Shown here: one piece after another, positions 50,822-63,335 of the stretch
How positions within the stretch are numbered: position 1 is the first letter of the stretch
How the letters are laid out: every line of letters starts with the position of its first letter
The notes under the pieces: generated by a model
What the model was told of the DNA's origin: nothing
The model's input: the letters and a program-made list of their open reading frames with translations, nothing else
Databases searched by the model: none
Program-made: the position numbers and the translations under genes
From: Datnioides undecimradiatus
Taxonomy: Eukaryota > Chordata > Actinopteri > Lobotiformes > Datnioididae
Direction: 5' to 3'
Length of the DNA stretch: 64,000 bases
NCBI GenBank assembly: GCA_008933995.1
Contig: WARS01000071.1
Location: 6,520,350 to 6,584,349 of the forward strand

Positions 50822-53335
50822 CTAAGAAAGGAAATACAGATGAATGAAAACAACTGGATAAAGCAGAACAATATCATGAAACCAAGGGAACAAACAGAAA
50901 AGCACTCTTTGAACATGTTTAACAAAGCTTTTATTTTACAAGATGCTAAGACGTCCACTATCCAAGAAAAATCTAGCAACACAGATTCTGATATGACTCA
51001 GTAATGTACTTATTAACCATTGCAAAGAAACTCAGCTTGTGTTAAGAGACAGCACTAAAAGTTTAGAGCTCCAAAGTTATGGCTCTACCCACCAAGACAA
51101 ACATTCTCTTCTACAAGTGAGCGAGGAACATGCTAGGTCTATTTGTTGAATAACCGAGTGCTGCCATGACTACTGTAAACACAGGGGCCCTGGGTCCGTG
51201 TTTATGTGCAAACATATCTTCCTTCTGGAACAATTTACCATTAACCAGGTGGTGCGATAAACGGCTGTGGCAGGTAGTACAATGCACAAGTAGGCTTTTA
51301 TGTATACAGCTTGGGAGTGTTTGAGTCAAACGCTAAGCAGCATAAACAAAGGTAAATAAAGTAGGCAAACAAATAATGTGAGTGAGCAGATGGAAACCTG
51401 CAAAGAAAGAGTCGAATGAAACCACATAGCCTCAGGGAGAATTTCATTATTTTGCTCAACTATCAATTTCATACACTGAAATCACACTCTTTATCAGTAA
51501 AATCAGTCAGGCACCACTGAGAGTCAACACTGTGGCAACATCACACAGATGATCTGACTAGATAAAGTACAATCAAACAAACCCATGACCAATACAGTAG
51601 TAACAGCTAGCATAAAAAAATTACAAAAGAAAAAGAAAGCACATGGCATATTCTGGATTTGAAAATGACTAATGGATGACTACTGAACAGTGAGTTATGT
51701 CCAAATGTGTCATTCATAGACAAGTTATAACTTAGATGCTTAAAACTGATGCAATTCCTGTAATTCTGAAAATAAAACCTATCTAATCAAAACAGGCAGT
51801 GGTGAGTTTTCCCACTGTTTACTTTTCTTTTGGGATCAGGATTAGTTCTGAAGACAAAGGGCAGTGTTTCCTGTGGACATTCTTGAAGATGTCAGGGGTG
51901 ATTTCGGCTGTAAGAGCCAGGTTGACTACTTGGTCCAGGCCACACCAGTTTCATTATGTATTATTCTGAAAAAAATACATACATAGTGTTTCTGGACACT
52001 GCAGGATGATTTTATGTGAACAGCCGTGTTGAAGCGCAACTGTTTTTGAGCAGGGCTGTGTAATAAGCCGTTGATTACTTTTTTACAGCATTTTAAGTGT
52101 TCTCACCGCAGGGGCAACTCTCCAGCTGTGGGGCCACAACTGTTCAAAGAATGTAAAGGAAATACTCCAAAGAGGCCTTTCCTTAAGTAAGAGTAAACAA
52201 TATACACCCACTCCCTTAATATGCTTTGGAAAACTAGTTTCACACATTAACCAATATTCTGTATCAACAAAAAGGCTACAGTAAAAATAGACAAGCTAAA
52301 AACCACGATTCTTAAATCTCATAACTGGATAGGAATAATGTAAAAGAAAAAACAAAATATTACACAATTTATCAGCATAAACTGCTTTATGTAGCAGCCA
52401 TTTACCTGGGAATGCAAGCCATCCATTATTAAACCCACAACAAATTGCATCTAAAATGATCACATATGTCGTTTTGCGGTACATTATAGCGGCGGGTTTT
52501 CTTATAAAAGATGTCGACGGATCACTATCATTGTATGAAAATCAAATCGGTTATCTGAGTTCCCCATTATCCACAGCCTTGGTGAGGTAACTCGTCAGGA
52601 TCAAAGCCCTTTCACCGTTAATAGATATTTTACTTTGGGGCGCACTCAATTCTTTACTTGGGTTTCAATCGTGAATTTGCGGTCCCGACCGATCAGGCAA
52701 AGGCCAGTGTAAATATAATTTAATACTGCAGACTGTTAGGACCGTACCTAAATAATTCGAATTTAGGAAGCTCGTTTTGTTTTAAGTTAACTTAGCTACA
52801 ACACCGACGACCACGGCACAGTGCCCGGTGCACAGCTGACCAATTCAACATCGAAAACGTTAACTTGAAATTGCGAACGGGCACCAAGTTACCTGATGTA
52901 ACGGTATCTTTGTCGATTACAGCACACGATTTTCATTCAGTTAGCCTCACGCGAATATGAATGGAGTATCCGTTGACACCGACCATTGCGGTCTGGGGTT
53001 TGCGTTGAGGACCAGAGCCTTTAGCGAGGTATCTACACGGACAAATCGGGAGGTTTAAAAGTTAGTGTGATAACTGTGGAGAGAACCGAGCGAAATACAT
53101 ACGCTGTCTTTGATAACCTATGTCAGCTCAATTGGAAAACAGTTTTCGACCAACCTCGCGGATGGCGTTTATGTTAACAGTAACAAAAGCTAGCAGGCTG
53201 TCCTGACGCTAGCTTGTAAGAAACGTTTCTCTCTTCTCTGCGTTTTGCCGTCCGCTAAAATCGCAATAAATTTAACATTACGTTATTCATTTAGTCAGAG
53301 AGCGTCTGTGCGCTGTTGAATTGGCGTTTACTTAC
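50822..53335 (-). other. foxp1: foxp1 5' intron
   Basis: This lies between the putative untranslated first exon and the start-codon exon. It is AT-rich to about 52500, then CpG content rises toward the promoter. No further exon could be supported. Confidence 0.45.
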
Positions 53336-53445
53336 CGAGTTATGTACGGGCGGACAGTCTTTTGACTCGGGGTGGTGTCTGAAGAATGAACCTCGGAGCA
53401 GTGCCTTCCGTGGTAGCGAGCTAGCCACAAGCTGCTAACAGAGGG
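53336..53445 (-). other. foxp1: Probable non-coding first exon of foxp1
   Basis: On the minus strand a strong donor (ACTCG then gtaagt) ends at 53336. The preceding 100 bases have no in-frame start but lie in a CpG-richer region with a GC box (GGGCGGGG, about 53444-53451). The foxp1 start-codon exon (50821-50681) has an acceptor 15 bases before its ATG, so at least one upstream untranslated exon is required. This is the best candidate in the window. The transcription start is inferred. Confidence 0.5.
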
Positions 53446-53500
53446 CGGGGTTTGGGTAAAAAGTAAACAAAGGTGACGTCACGTGCACACGCGAGACTGT
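53446..53500 (-). promoter_or_regulatory. foxp1: Candidate foxp1 promoter with CRE and CACGTG E-box
   Basis: Just upstream of the likely first exon lies a full palindromic cAMP-response element TGACGTCA (53474-53481) overlapping GTCACGTG (53478-53485). The latter is the core E-box bound by MITF/TFE factors and USF. A GC box lies about 25 bases closer to the exon. This arrangement is common in CpG-rich promoters. Confidence 0.5.
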
Positions 53501-54974
53501 TTCAGATCATCTTGAATTATGATGCATAGCTAAAGAAACACTCCCCCAAAAGTCACATTATCGTTTCAAAGAAATGCAAATCGATCAGTTTAAAAAAAAA
53601 AGTGGAATTGCAATTCCGAGAAACAAATAAACAACCTGAAAGACCTAACTCAGGAAGAAATAAAATTAATCATCGCATGGATTAAAAAAAGAACAGAACA
53701 GGGAAGGAATAAATAAAAACAATGTTTTTCTCTAAAAACAATACAGTATAAGGCAAATATCAGAGCATTTAAAATTAACAAAAATTACCAAGTTACCAAG
53801 TTCCATCAACACTTGAAAATACCACTATAACAATGTGAACATCTCCCTGTCACAGTTTAATAAGGTTTCAGCTCAGTTCATCCTGGGAAACATTAAATAG
53901 TTTACCCCTCATAACCCCAATTATCTTGAAACATAATTTTAAACATTTCTGTGTCAGGAATTATCTCTGCTGTTAATCTGGCAAGAAAAAGTAAATACCC
54001 TGTTATGATACAATGCAAAATGGCAAGTCATTTTTAGTTAAATATTCAGTTAAATATTTGGAGAGGTGTGACAAACAGCATTATCATATGCATCAGTTGA
54101 TTTGTAAAAATAAATAAATAAAATCTTAATTATGATAATATACTATATATTATAATAATAATATTCTGGTACTCCCCATCAAACCAAAGCTTGCAGTAAC
54201 TTGACACATGCAGGAAGGTGTCTCAGACCAGTGCAAGTGCAAATGTGCAAAACATTACGTCCCCACATCAGACTCTCAGTAAAAAAAAAAAAAAAAAGAC
54301 ATTTAATCCCTAGGTTGTACAATTCAAATGTGGAGAAATATAAGCATCATACTCATTACTGTGAACTCGTTTAGTAAAAAGAGGCAGGGTGACAGCCACT
54401 GTCCTGCATATAATGACAGTTACTGCAACAGCAACTAATCTTTTGGGAATTACATTTCTATGTACTGTTACATTTCACTGTAAGAATAAGAGTGTCTTCA
54501 CAATCAGATCCAAAATGTAGCTTTGTTGCAAACTATTTTTTATGTCTATGCTTTGATGCAACCACAAGAGGGACACATTTTCCTTCTGGCTGCCATGAAA
54601 TGGTGGCTTCCTACTCCTGAAGTAAGCTAGGAGCGCGAGCCCATATCAAAACAAGGCCTTTCTGTGCCCAGATTCGATTTCATCCCAGTGGCGATGAAGT
54701 GCCTATTTCTCAGTGTATATAATGTGGGAAGAAGTTCAATGTTGTGGAACCATATTTAGTACATTTCTCAGTTTTTGTTATATTTAATTGTATTAATGAT
54801 AACTACATTAGTAAGATTAGTGGAGTGATTTGGTGTAAGACAGTGAGATGATGCATGGTGTTTGTTGTCAGTGTTGGCCATTACAACGGAAGATGCTGGT
54901 GGACGCTATATTTTATTTAATGTTATATTTATATTGTCATGGCACATTGATTTCAACAGACAGCAAAAGGTGAA

Positions 54975-56826
54975 AGTTTAGGCGTCTTTATTTCTCAAAC
55001 ACGTGTAAAACTAATAGACAAACATAACTATATACAAGTCCAACATGCCAAACACAGATGACATTCTAAACTGCTGGTAAACGCAAGGCACCATCCAAAA
55101 TCAACAATCAGTTACAAGGTCTGACCTCTGAAGTGAGTGGTCAGTTGTGTACGTGCAGTTAAACAGTATTGGTTTTCTCTCGTTCTAGAGCATGTGCTTT
55201 GTCACATTATTACATGAACAATAGAAGAATTAAGCAAGTTTGGAAAAGTTGCTGACCTGAAAACCTTATCTTCCTGTGAATATTCCTTTCCCAGACACAC
55301 TTGACTTGACTGAAAAATCATAGCAGCAGTCTTTCTGTGGGTTTCAAAGCACACTCTGTAGCTACATAGAAATTATGTTAAATGTAAAAAGTAATATTTG
55401 AAAAAAAAACCTCTACAGTATGCAGCCAAGAATAGCCAATATCGCTCCCTCACTAACACGGTCTGTCACACGAAAACACACGGGAAAGGTGCCTTAATGG
55501 TTCAACTTCCTAAATTTCATTGTCTTCCTAATATGATTATGGTTTTCAATAATACAAACACAGTCTTTTACATGATAATACCATTGGGAAAAAAATACAA
55601 ACTTGAAAGCTATGGATTTCAGAGACACTGTAATCGTTTTAATGCAGCCATAGTAAACCAACGAATATTTCTATAAAATAGGTCCAAAACAGTCCCTAAA
55701 GGAAAGTGAGATTCAGAGCAACATCTTTTTGGTGTCTCTCCATATAATAAATTTGTGTTATTCTTGAGGCCAATATGAGCTAAAATCTTAATTTGAACAC
55801 AATTCATACAAATACATCAGAAAAACAATCAACATTGTCATTTATGTTTCTCATTTCCTAGTAAAAGCAGAAAAAAAGAAACCGGAAACAACACGAACAC
55901 AAGTAGTTTTACACTTCATCAGAAAAGGTGACACAAAACCAAAGTGGATTTGGTCTCAGTTATCACAACTCATAATCCTGAAGGGACTGTCTGGTGTTTT
56001 AAACACACACAGTAAGAAACAAAGTGCTTTGATTTCAGACAGATGCTTAAACAAAATGATGACAACAACGCAGCAAATCTGCTACAGAATAGAAATGATA
56101 TTGCATATATTTCTCTGCATCTACTCATGATGTTTTGTGCAGTGAGGTCATTTGATTGTAGCAAGAACATATTTCTTTCACAATCAACTCATATCCTAAA
56201 GAAGAACTAAAATAAGAAGAATGTGCAATTTTCTGCTGATAGTTTAGCATTACAGCATACTGAGCATTTATGTTCTCCAGTATAGGCAACAGTATTTTGG
56301 CTGGAACAACAAAAAAAAGCTGACCAGAAAAGCTTTGTGATGTATCGTTACAATAAAGGTTTGGTGAACTAGGCCTCTTCTTAGATCAAAAATGAGATTT
56401 AAGTCAAAGACCTAGCTTTGTCTGTGCTCAGGAAACTTCACAAAATATGCTATAATACATCTAAAAAAATCTGACTGTACATGATCTGCTGTTTTTGGAT
56501 CTGAAAAAAATTGCAGTATAAAAACATACAAACACTGCCATAGATAAAACCAAACTAAAATGGTTTTTGATTTCAACTGAAGTAAAAGTTTTTGGATATC
56601 GTTACGAATGACAGTAGTGCTCAGAGGATGGCCAGTTCCATCGATTGAGAATCACAAAACATGGGCTACATTTTGAGGTAATTAAGATGACACATTAAGC
56701 AACTATGAACCCAAATGCTTCAAAATGTGCCCAGATGTTATCCAAAACATATTCATAGGCAAAAAAAAAAAAGAAACCCAACTAAACAAAAAACCCCAAC
56801 CCCAAAACATGTAGATCTCAAGGGTT
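54975..56826 (-). other. eif4e3: Probable eif4e3 3'UTR
   Basis: No coding exon was found between the eif4e3 stop and the minus-strand AATAAA at 54992-54987. The sequence is AT-rich with several A runs (for example 56761-56772). The assignment is inferred from position and the poly(A) signal; shorter transcripts are possible. Confidence 0.35.
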
Positions 56827-59505
56827 CTAATGCCTTGATCGACCTCCTTCAAAAGCATGGTGCTCCTCATGAGCTGAAACATACAAAAAAAAGTAGTAAT
56901 CAATTACATTTGAATCACATTTTTTAAAAAAAACAAAAACAAAATGTGAAGTGTCTTTAGTAATATTTTAAGAAAATACTCACGTTTGTAAAACACCGCT
57001 TTAAAAGGTATTTGTGGAAGGAGCTCGTGGATCCTTCCTAAGATGTTTGACTCATTAGCACAAGAAGCATTTCCATTCCAGACCTGAAAGACATCTTCTC
57101 TGTCCCTTACACTGACACTGACCCCGACTACTTCATCCTCTGCAAAAACAGCAACAGAAAATGAGATTAATGCGGTTTTTTTGACTCACAGTGCTGTCGT
57201 ACATCAGAGAAATGGCATAAAATGTAGCACAATCACTGATCTCCTACACCTAAAGCCACTGCATTTTCACACAACTCAATCAAGAAATGTACCTGGTGCA
57301 CAATAATCACTGAACTGTTCTCCAATGGTAGCCAGTAGCAACTCCTTCCACACAACAGACTGTAAATATGAAGACACAATTTGTTAAATAACACCAAAAA
57401 ATGAATACGTACAATGAATATGTACAGTATCGTCACTTACAGTGCATTCTTTGGGTACTTTCATTTTCCAAACACCACCTTTAGCATTGCTTTCTTCTTC
57501 CCTGTATGCAAACCAACAGGCAACATCACACAAACCAATTATTAATGGCTTCAAACACTATGAAGACATGCTTTAACTTTAAACTGAAACCTACCACAGT
57601 GGTTTTCTTTCCCCTCTCATCAGGTGATAGCTACATCTCAGCGGCAAACTGGAGACGCCAGGTATGTTGTTGTAAACTCTCCAGAAGTTCTACTCCAGTG
57701 CCAGGGAGAGTAGAGGAAATGCAGGTTATTTTACTGAACCATTAACTGGCAGAGGGAGTGCAGTTGGCTGTGTTAATAATTGACATTTGGTTACAGTGTA
57801 AAAAATCACTGTCAGTGGGGTTTTTTTCCTTATTGCTATTAAACACTCATATTCCCACAATAAAAAAAAACTTAATTTATGAATATTTATCCGACACAGT
57901 TGTGCTAAGAGGGTCAAAGTAAACACATTTCTCTTAAAACAAGGCCAATAACTTTGGCTATACAAGTTAAGTTATAGAAGTTATATAACATGACATAATG
58001 ATACATATCATGCTGGCACGGCACTGGGAAAAAACAATCAAGGTAACACCAGCATGAGCTCAAAACAGTTCCATAATGTTACGTGTCATGTTATTGAACC
58101 AAATCATGTGGAGGTGCTCTTACTGTGCTAGTGTGCTACTACAAAACCCTGCAAACTTCAGTGAAGAACAAAGCATTTGATGCATTTAGAAAAAAAAGGA
58201 GATAACCCAACAGGAGTATTGAAAAAAAAAAAAAAAAGACTTCAGCGTATGCCGTTGGAGTTACTGGAGTGTAAATCAGGAAACGTGCTATTGAAATCTG
58301 TAACAGAGTGTATGAATACTGTGCCTGTTGGAACGGTGTTGCTGTATCCAAACTGTAAAGCGTCTCACCTGGACGGTCTCCACGGTGTAGATTTTCTTTA
58401 GGTTTGACTCACATTCCGCTGCCGTTGTTCCTGGTAGGGATCTGGCAAAATAAATAAATGAATAAACAAAACAGGTACAGAGTTCACACATTTAACATCC
58501 CTCTTTACAAGCTCGTAAAGATCCCAGCTCTTTAAATGCAACAGGTTCTGAATTTTATTTTATTTTTTTTCACTGCTACATTGCTCAGACATGTTTCAGT
58601 GAGCTGCCCTCTGAGCAGACAGGTTGGTGGGTAGTGGTGGGGGGGGGTCAGATGACACATAACCCAGTAAACAGTAAACAACATTGACCCCATTTGAACA
58701 CACCACCCTCTGATTTGTACACACTGTGGATGAGGACGCTTGTGTAACTCACGTGTTTAACTCTGTTGAGATACATAGAAGGGTCGACAGACAGACAGAT
58801 AGATAGAGTAATGGCAAGTTTGACCTACATCAATAAGGCCCTTTACTCAACAATGTCAACACTTAGGCAATGACTCAACAAGTTTTTTGGTTTTTTTAAT
58901 AGCACCTGCGCTCAGAAAAATACAAGTAAAGCTTAAAGACAGAGTCAAAACTGGAGTTGTCTGAAATCAAGCGGAGTCATTACTTTAAGCGATCCAGACA
59001 TAATTAGGCCCCTTTGTTTATTTTAAGATCCTTTCCAAGCAGAGGACTATCGTATGTAGGTCAGAGAGAAAACAAGTTGGGCAAAAATCAGCACCAACGC
59101 CATTAACATGCTGTGTTTGTTATATTGTCATTTATTTTGTTATGTATCAAAACGATCAATCCACCTGTCGCTGTAAAAGACACCTATAATGTTGTTTAGG
59201 GTGACTTTGAGCAGGCCTGATAAATTCGTCATGCCCCCTCTTTGTTCTCATTAACGGGTCAGCTAGGAAGAGTTCACCTACTTGATACTGGCTAAAGATT
59301 ACTAACAAACGGACGGATGGGAAAATATCAAAGCAGCGTCTTACCTATCAAGCCAGAAAGTCCACGGAGAATGTAAAGGCAGTGTGTCGATTTCATTGTT
59401 ACTTGAAATCCTTCCTAAATCTCTGTCGTTGATGTGAATGTTGTGCTCCAGCAGAGCCGGGCTGGACGGTGTATTCAGTTGTAACGCAGCTACTGGAACT
59501 GCCAT
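56827..59505 (-). CDS. eif4e3: Eukaryotic translation initiation factor 4E type 3 (7 exons)
   Basis: Cytoplasmic mRNA cap-binding protein of the eIF4E class III. Minus-strand exons: 59505-59345, 58441-58369, 57689-57595, 57501-57441, 57359-57293, 57139-56984, 56873-56827. Phases agree: 660 nt, 219 residues plus stop (human 224). It starts [20 protein letters not shown], continues [20 protein letters not shown] then [15 protein letters not shown], and ends [16 protein letters not shown], close to the human end. The residue aligned with cap-stacking Trp56 of eIF4E is Cys (about position 64), the hallmark of eIF4E3, while the second cap Trp (PLWEEE, about 110) is kept. Class III members bind the cap with one aromatic side and may compete with eIF4E. 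The N-terminus differs from the Ala/Pro-rich human one. A minus-strand AATAAA at 54992-54987 suggests a 1.8-kb 3'UTR. Confidence 0.96.
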
Positions 59506-59985
59506 TTGTCAACCTTGGAAACTGAATGACTTCCTATAAACTACAGATGTTTTCAGCGGGGCTGTTATCGTTTATATATAGGTTGGTCAGGAAAAATTAA
59601 CCCCGATCAGCTGCTGACTCATTGGTCGCCTCACCGGTTTGCGCCGTCACAACAGAAAAACGATGACGCCCGCTGACTGCCTGCGGCATCTACAGCGCGC
59701 CAGAGCGACCCAGAAGTTTCTGTCTGTGAAGTCTGCACACACCGTAGCTAATAATATAGATGCCTGTGCTATAATAACAAACAATATTTACAGTAGGGAC
59801 ACTTATTCCGTCGCTGCGCGGGAATTCAAACGCTTAGTCGGGTCCAGGTTAAATTGGGAAGCGTCTTCCGCAAATGTGACTACGTCATTTTAGACATGCG
59901 CAGTCTTCGCTGCCACCAGCTTTGTTGGGTTGCTACCTGCTACTGCTAACTAGCAAGTATTTCCTGCCTGTGACTGGACACAGCA
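59506..59985. promoter_or_regulatory. Shared bidirectional promoter of eif4e3 and ppp4r2
   Basis: The two start codons face away from each other, 480 bases apart, so both 5'UTRs and promoters must fit here. The segment is richer in CpG than its flanks. A minus-strand TATATAAA-type box (59580-59571) sits about 70 bases from the eif4e3 ATG. An NRF1-like ATGCGCA (59896-59902) and an ACGTCA half-site (59882-59887) lie near ppp4r2. An 84-codon open frame (59639-59893) in the same segment has no recognisable features and is probably chance. Confidence 0.6.
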
Positions 59986-62900
59986 ATGGACATCGACGCG
60001 TTATTGGAAGCGTTTCAAGGCAATATTTACAGTTACTTTAAAGAACGACTCATTATTCGTGAACGATTTTGACATTTGCTTCGCTGCTTAAATCTGTAAT
60101 GTTTGCTAACTACGATACGCACGTTACCAGAACTTAGCTTACTAACAACAACCAACAGTTTTCGTGCAGAAAAGACATTTAAGCACAATGTGATATGCCA
60201 GTGCGTAGCCTAGCAAGTGTAATGTTGTTGACAACAAGAAACTAGATCGTTACATTTTTCATTTTTGACCTATTTATTTTCTTAGTGATAATTGCGTTAT
60301 GTAAACAGCTTGGTAGTGTTACAATTAAAGTGCCTACTTACTTACTTTGACATGAACTTTCCAGTTAGTTCACCGAGTGTATGATGAGGCGATCGACTGG
60401 TTTGCGTCTTTGTCGATTGCATTTTCACTTTTACACAGCTGATTATTGACAGTACGGTGATCGATCAATCATCGCTACGTTTTACTAGCCTAAAATGAAA
60501 CGGGACTTAACATGTTTCCATCATAACTATTTCCAGAATGCCTCATTCTGTAATGGTCACATGCTTAATATGCCTTTATTGAAAACGTTCAAGTTTAGGG
60601 TAGGGTTTCTGTAAGGACATATATGGTTTGGGTTAGATAGTGTGTCCCGTTTCGTTGTTTGGTATCAACAGTAAACCAATTCATTTTTTCTTTCTTTCTA
60701 ATTTGGGCGTTTACAGATTTTGAGAAGAAAGGCAAGAAAGAGACCTGTCCTCTTCTAGAGCAATTCTTGTGTCATGTTGCAAAGACAGGGCAGCCAATGT
60801 AAGTAGTCCACAAGGGCTCATACCAAACACTGAAAACAATAAAACTTCTGCGGATCTTCACCCACGGCAATGATGATGGTTTCCTGCAAATTGAATCTAA
60901 TGACTGTTTTTGTCATTCTTATTAGGGTTTTATTGAAAACGTGATCAAAGGCATTTCCTGCTTTTGTTTTTATGACACGTACTTGCCTTTCCGATATCTT
61001 TTAGGATCCCATGGGCACAGTTCAAAACGTACTTCATGTTCAAGTTGGAAAAAGTCATGGACGACTTTCATGCTTCAACACCGGAGCAGAGAGGACAACA
61101 TAATCCCAACGTGGACTATGTTCCTTTTGAAGTGATGAAGGAGAGGATCTTAAAGATTGTGGATGGTTACAATGGGTGAGTAAAAGATCACAACAAGCCG
61201 CTGTGGAAACTGCAAACAGATCGCTCCCCATCCCACGTACAAAAATAAATAGTGAAGTAGTTCAGCTGCATGTATCCCCAACATTATTACAAATGTTATC
61301 AACTGAATGGAAACGTAACCACAAAGAAGGAAGATATTTATGATATTTGAATATGAAAAAATGTAAAATATTCAAAGTTTGACATCACATTTGAACCTCT
61401 GTGTGCTGTATTTCATTTAATGCGTTACTTCCTTCATATCAGTTGTACTGAATGTTTTTCTCTCCCCAAAACATTTATATATCCTCAAGGAAATGTCTCA
61501 AGAAAATCAACTCATGATTCAAAAACGGATATTAGGTCTTTCACACCCAAAGTCAGCTATTACTTAGATGAAATAGCTTCCAGATACCAAACAAATAGGA
61601 AAGAACTGCTATTTTCCGTGATGCGTATCAGAGCTGAAGTTAGTATTTTAACATTAAATCACAATACTGTGTAAACTTCCCCAGCTAGAATGCAAGTGGA
61701 GTGTGTTGACAAACTATAATGATTAATAATTCAGACCAGAACATGCGACCAGACGTGACAAGGGTTGACCAGGTCAATCCAGACTGATCCAGTTTTTTTT
61801 CCTCATTCATCGCCAGTGTTGCAAGGTTTTGGCGAGTGTTGATGCTTGTTATGAGACAGCTGTGTGTGACTAATCCTAAATATATCTCTTGATAACATTT
61901 CCAGAATCCCCTTCACCATCCAGCGTCTATGTGAACTCCTTACGGACCCCAAGCGCAACTATTCAGGAACAGACAAGTTTCTCATGGGTTTAGAGAAGGT
62001 AAGCACAACACTGCGCAAATGACGACATGACGATTGTTTTAAACATACTTTTAAAGACTTCAAATTGAAATTTAATGAATATTATTCTTCCTGTTTTGCA
62101 GAATGTAATGGTGGTCAGCTGTGTGTACCCCACGTCAGAGTAAGTACATTAGCCGTTAAGCATCTGTACCCCTTTGCTCTGCTGGCTGCAGTATTTCTGT
62201 TAAGCTGCTTCTGATGCACATTGACAGCTCCCTTGAATTTGCTTATTCAGTCCCGCTTACAGAGTTACAAATAACAGACAGTTGTTTTTGTGCCTCTCTA
62301 CTTCTTTCGAAGGAAAAATGGGGCATCCAGTGTAAACAGAATGAATGGAGTGATGTTTCCTGGTAACTCTTCTCTATATTCAGACAGGTGGGGGCCACAT
62401 ACTTGTCAGTGATTGACTTCCACAAATCTAAGTTAACTAAGAAGTGGAAAGCTGAATTAGCTTAGAGCCAAATATAGTAGAAAAAAAACCCAGAAAGGCT
62501 ATAGTCAGGGCAGTCATGCCTTGTGTGTCAATTTGGGTCCTGGTTGTTCTGCTGATTTGCCACGTTGCGATTTGACTTGTGGAAGAAATACTTTTGTTCT
62601 CGTTTTTTTTTTTTTTTATTGCAGTCGAAATATTAATGGACCAGGGACGCCGAAACCGCTCAACAGACCAAAGCTGTCAAGCTGCCATTCACTTTCGACC
62701 AACGGGCTCCCAGACTGTCCTGTCAGTAAAGAGCCAGAGCCAACCACAGAAGGGGTGGAGGAGCACCATATTAGGTAACTGAAATAAAAAACGGTCCGTA
62801 TATGGAATGACGGGTGTAGTGTGTAGTGTACTTAGTGAGTTTACTCACTGCTTTTGATGTAAAATGACAGGGCACTAACTTCTATCCACTTGAATTGGAG

Positions 62901-63335
62901 TGGTTCCAGACGTTTGATCCTGACAGTATGTCATTAATACATCACATATTCCTCCATGAGTAGGTCTTCTTAAGAACACATCTTTAAAAGGAATACACAT
63001 GAAGTGCTCGTTGCCTTAATCTCAAGTATAAGTAACATCATACTTTGTGTTGTGTCCTCGCTGCAGTGATTCCTCACCATCGCAAGGTGCAGTTACACCA
63101 AACAGTGGGATAAAGAACAAACACCCCGAGGAGGAGGAGTCTGAGGCTGAGAAACACGAGGTCAAGAGGCTCAGGTTTGATGAAAAGGATGACACGGAGA
63201 GAGAAGAAAAGGAGTCCTCTTGTTGTAAAGGGTCAGAGAGTTTGTCAGAGACACTGGAGTCTTCAAAAGACTCTTGCGGTCAAGAGTACGAAAGCGGGAC
63301 ATCTTGTGACACACCCGCTATTTCAGAGGATCTTG
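59986..63335 (+). CDS. ppp4r2: Protein phosphatase 4 regulatory subunit 2 (partial, 8 exons)
   Basis: Regulatory subunit that directs the PP4 catalytic subunit in DNA-damage and spliceosome-related work, nuclear and centrosomal. Exons: 59986-60019, 60717-60798, 61005-61175, 61905-61998, 62102-62139, 62313-62387, 62625-62774, 63067-63335. Phases agree; 304 codons so far of an expected 400 or so. [20 protein letters not shown] then [40 protein letters not shown] and [18 protein letters not shown] follow the human protein closely. The last exons seen ([37 protein letters not shown]) begin the acidic C-terminal region, and the nuclear-localisation-like VKRLRF is kept. The first intron appears to be GC-AG (CAAG then gcaata). 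The final coding exon lies beyond the right edge. Confidence 0.95.

Noticed and set aside
59639-59893. 84-codon open frame between eif4e3 and ppp4r2
   Set aside because: CpG-rich promoter DNA with no recognisable protein. The two start codons nearby explain the region.
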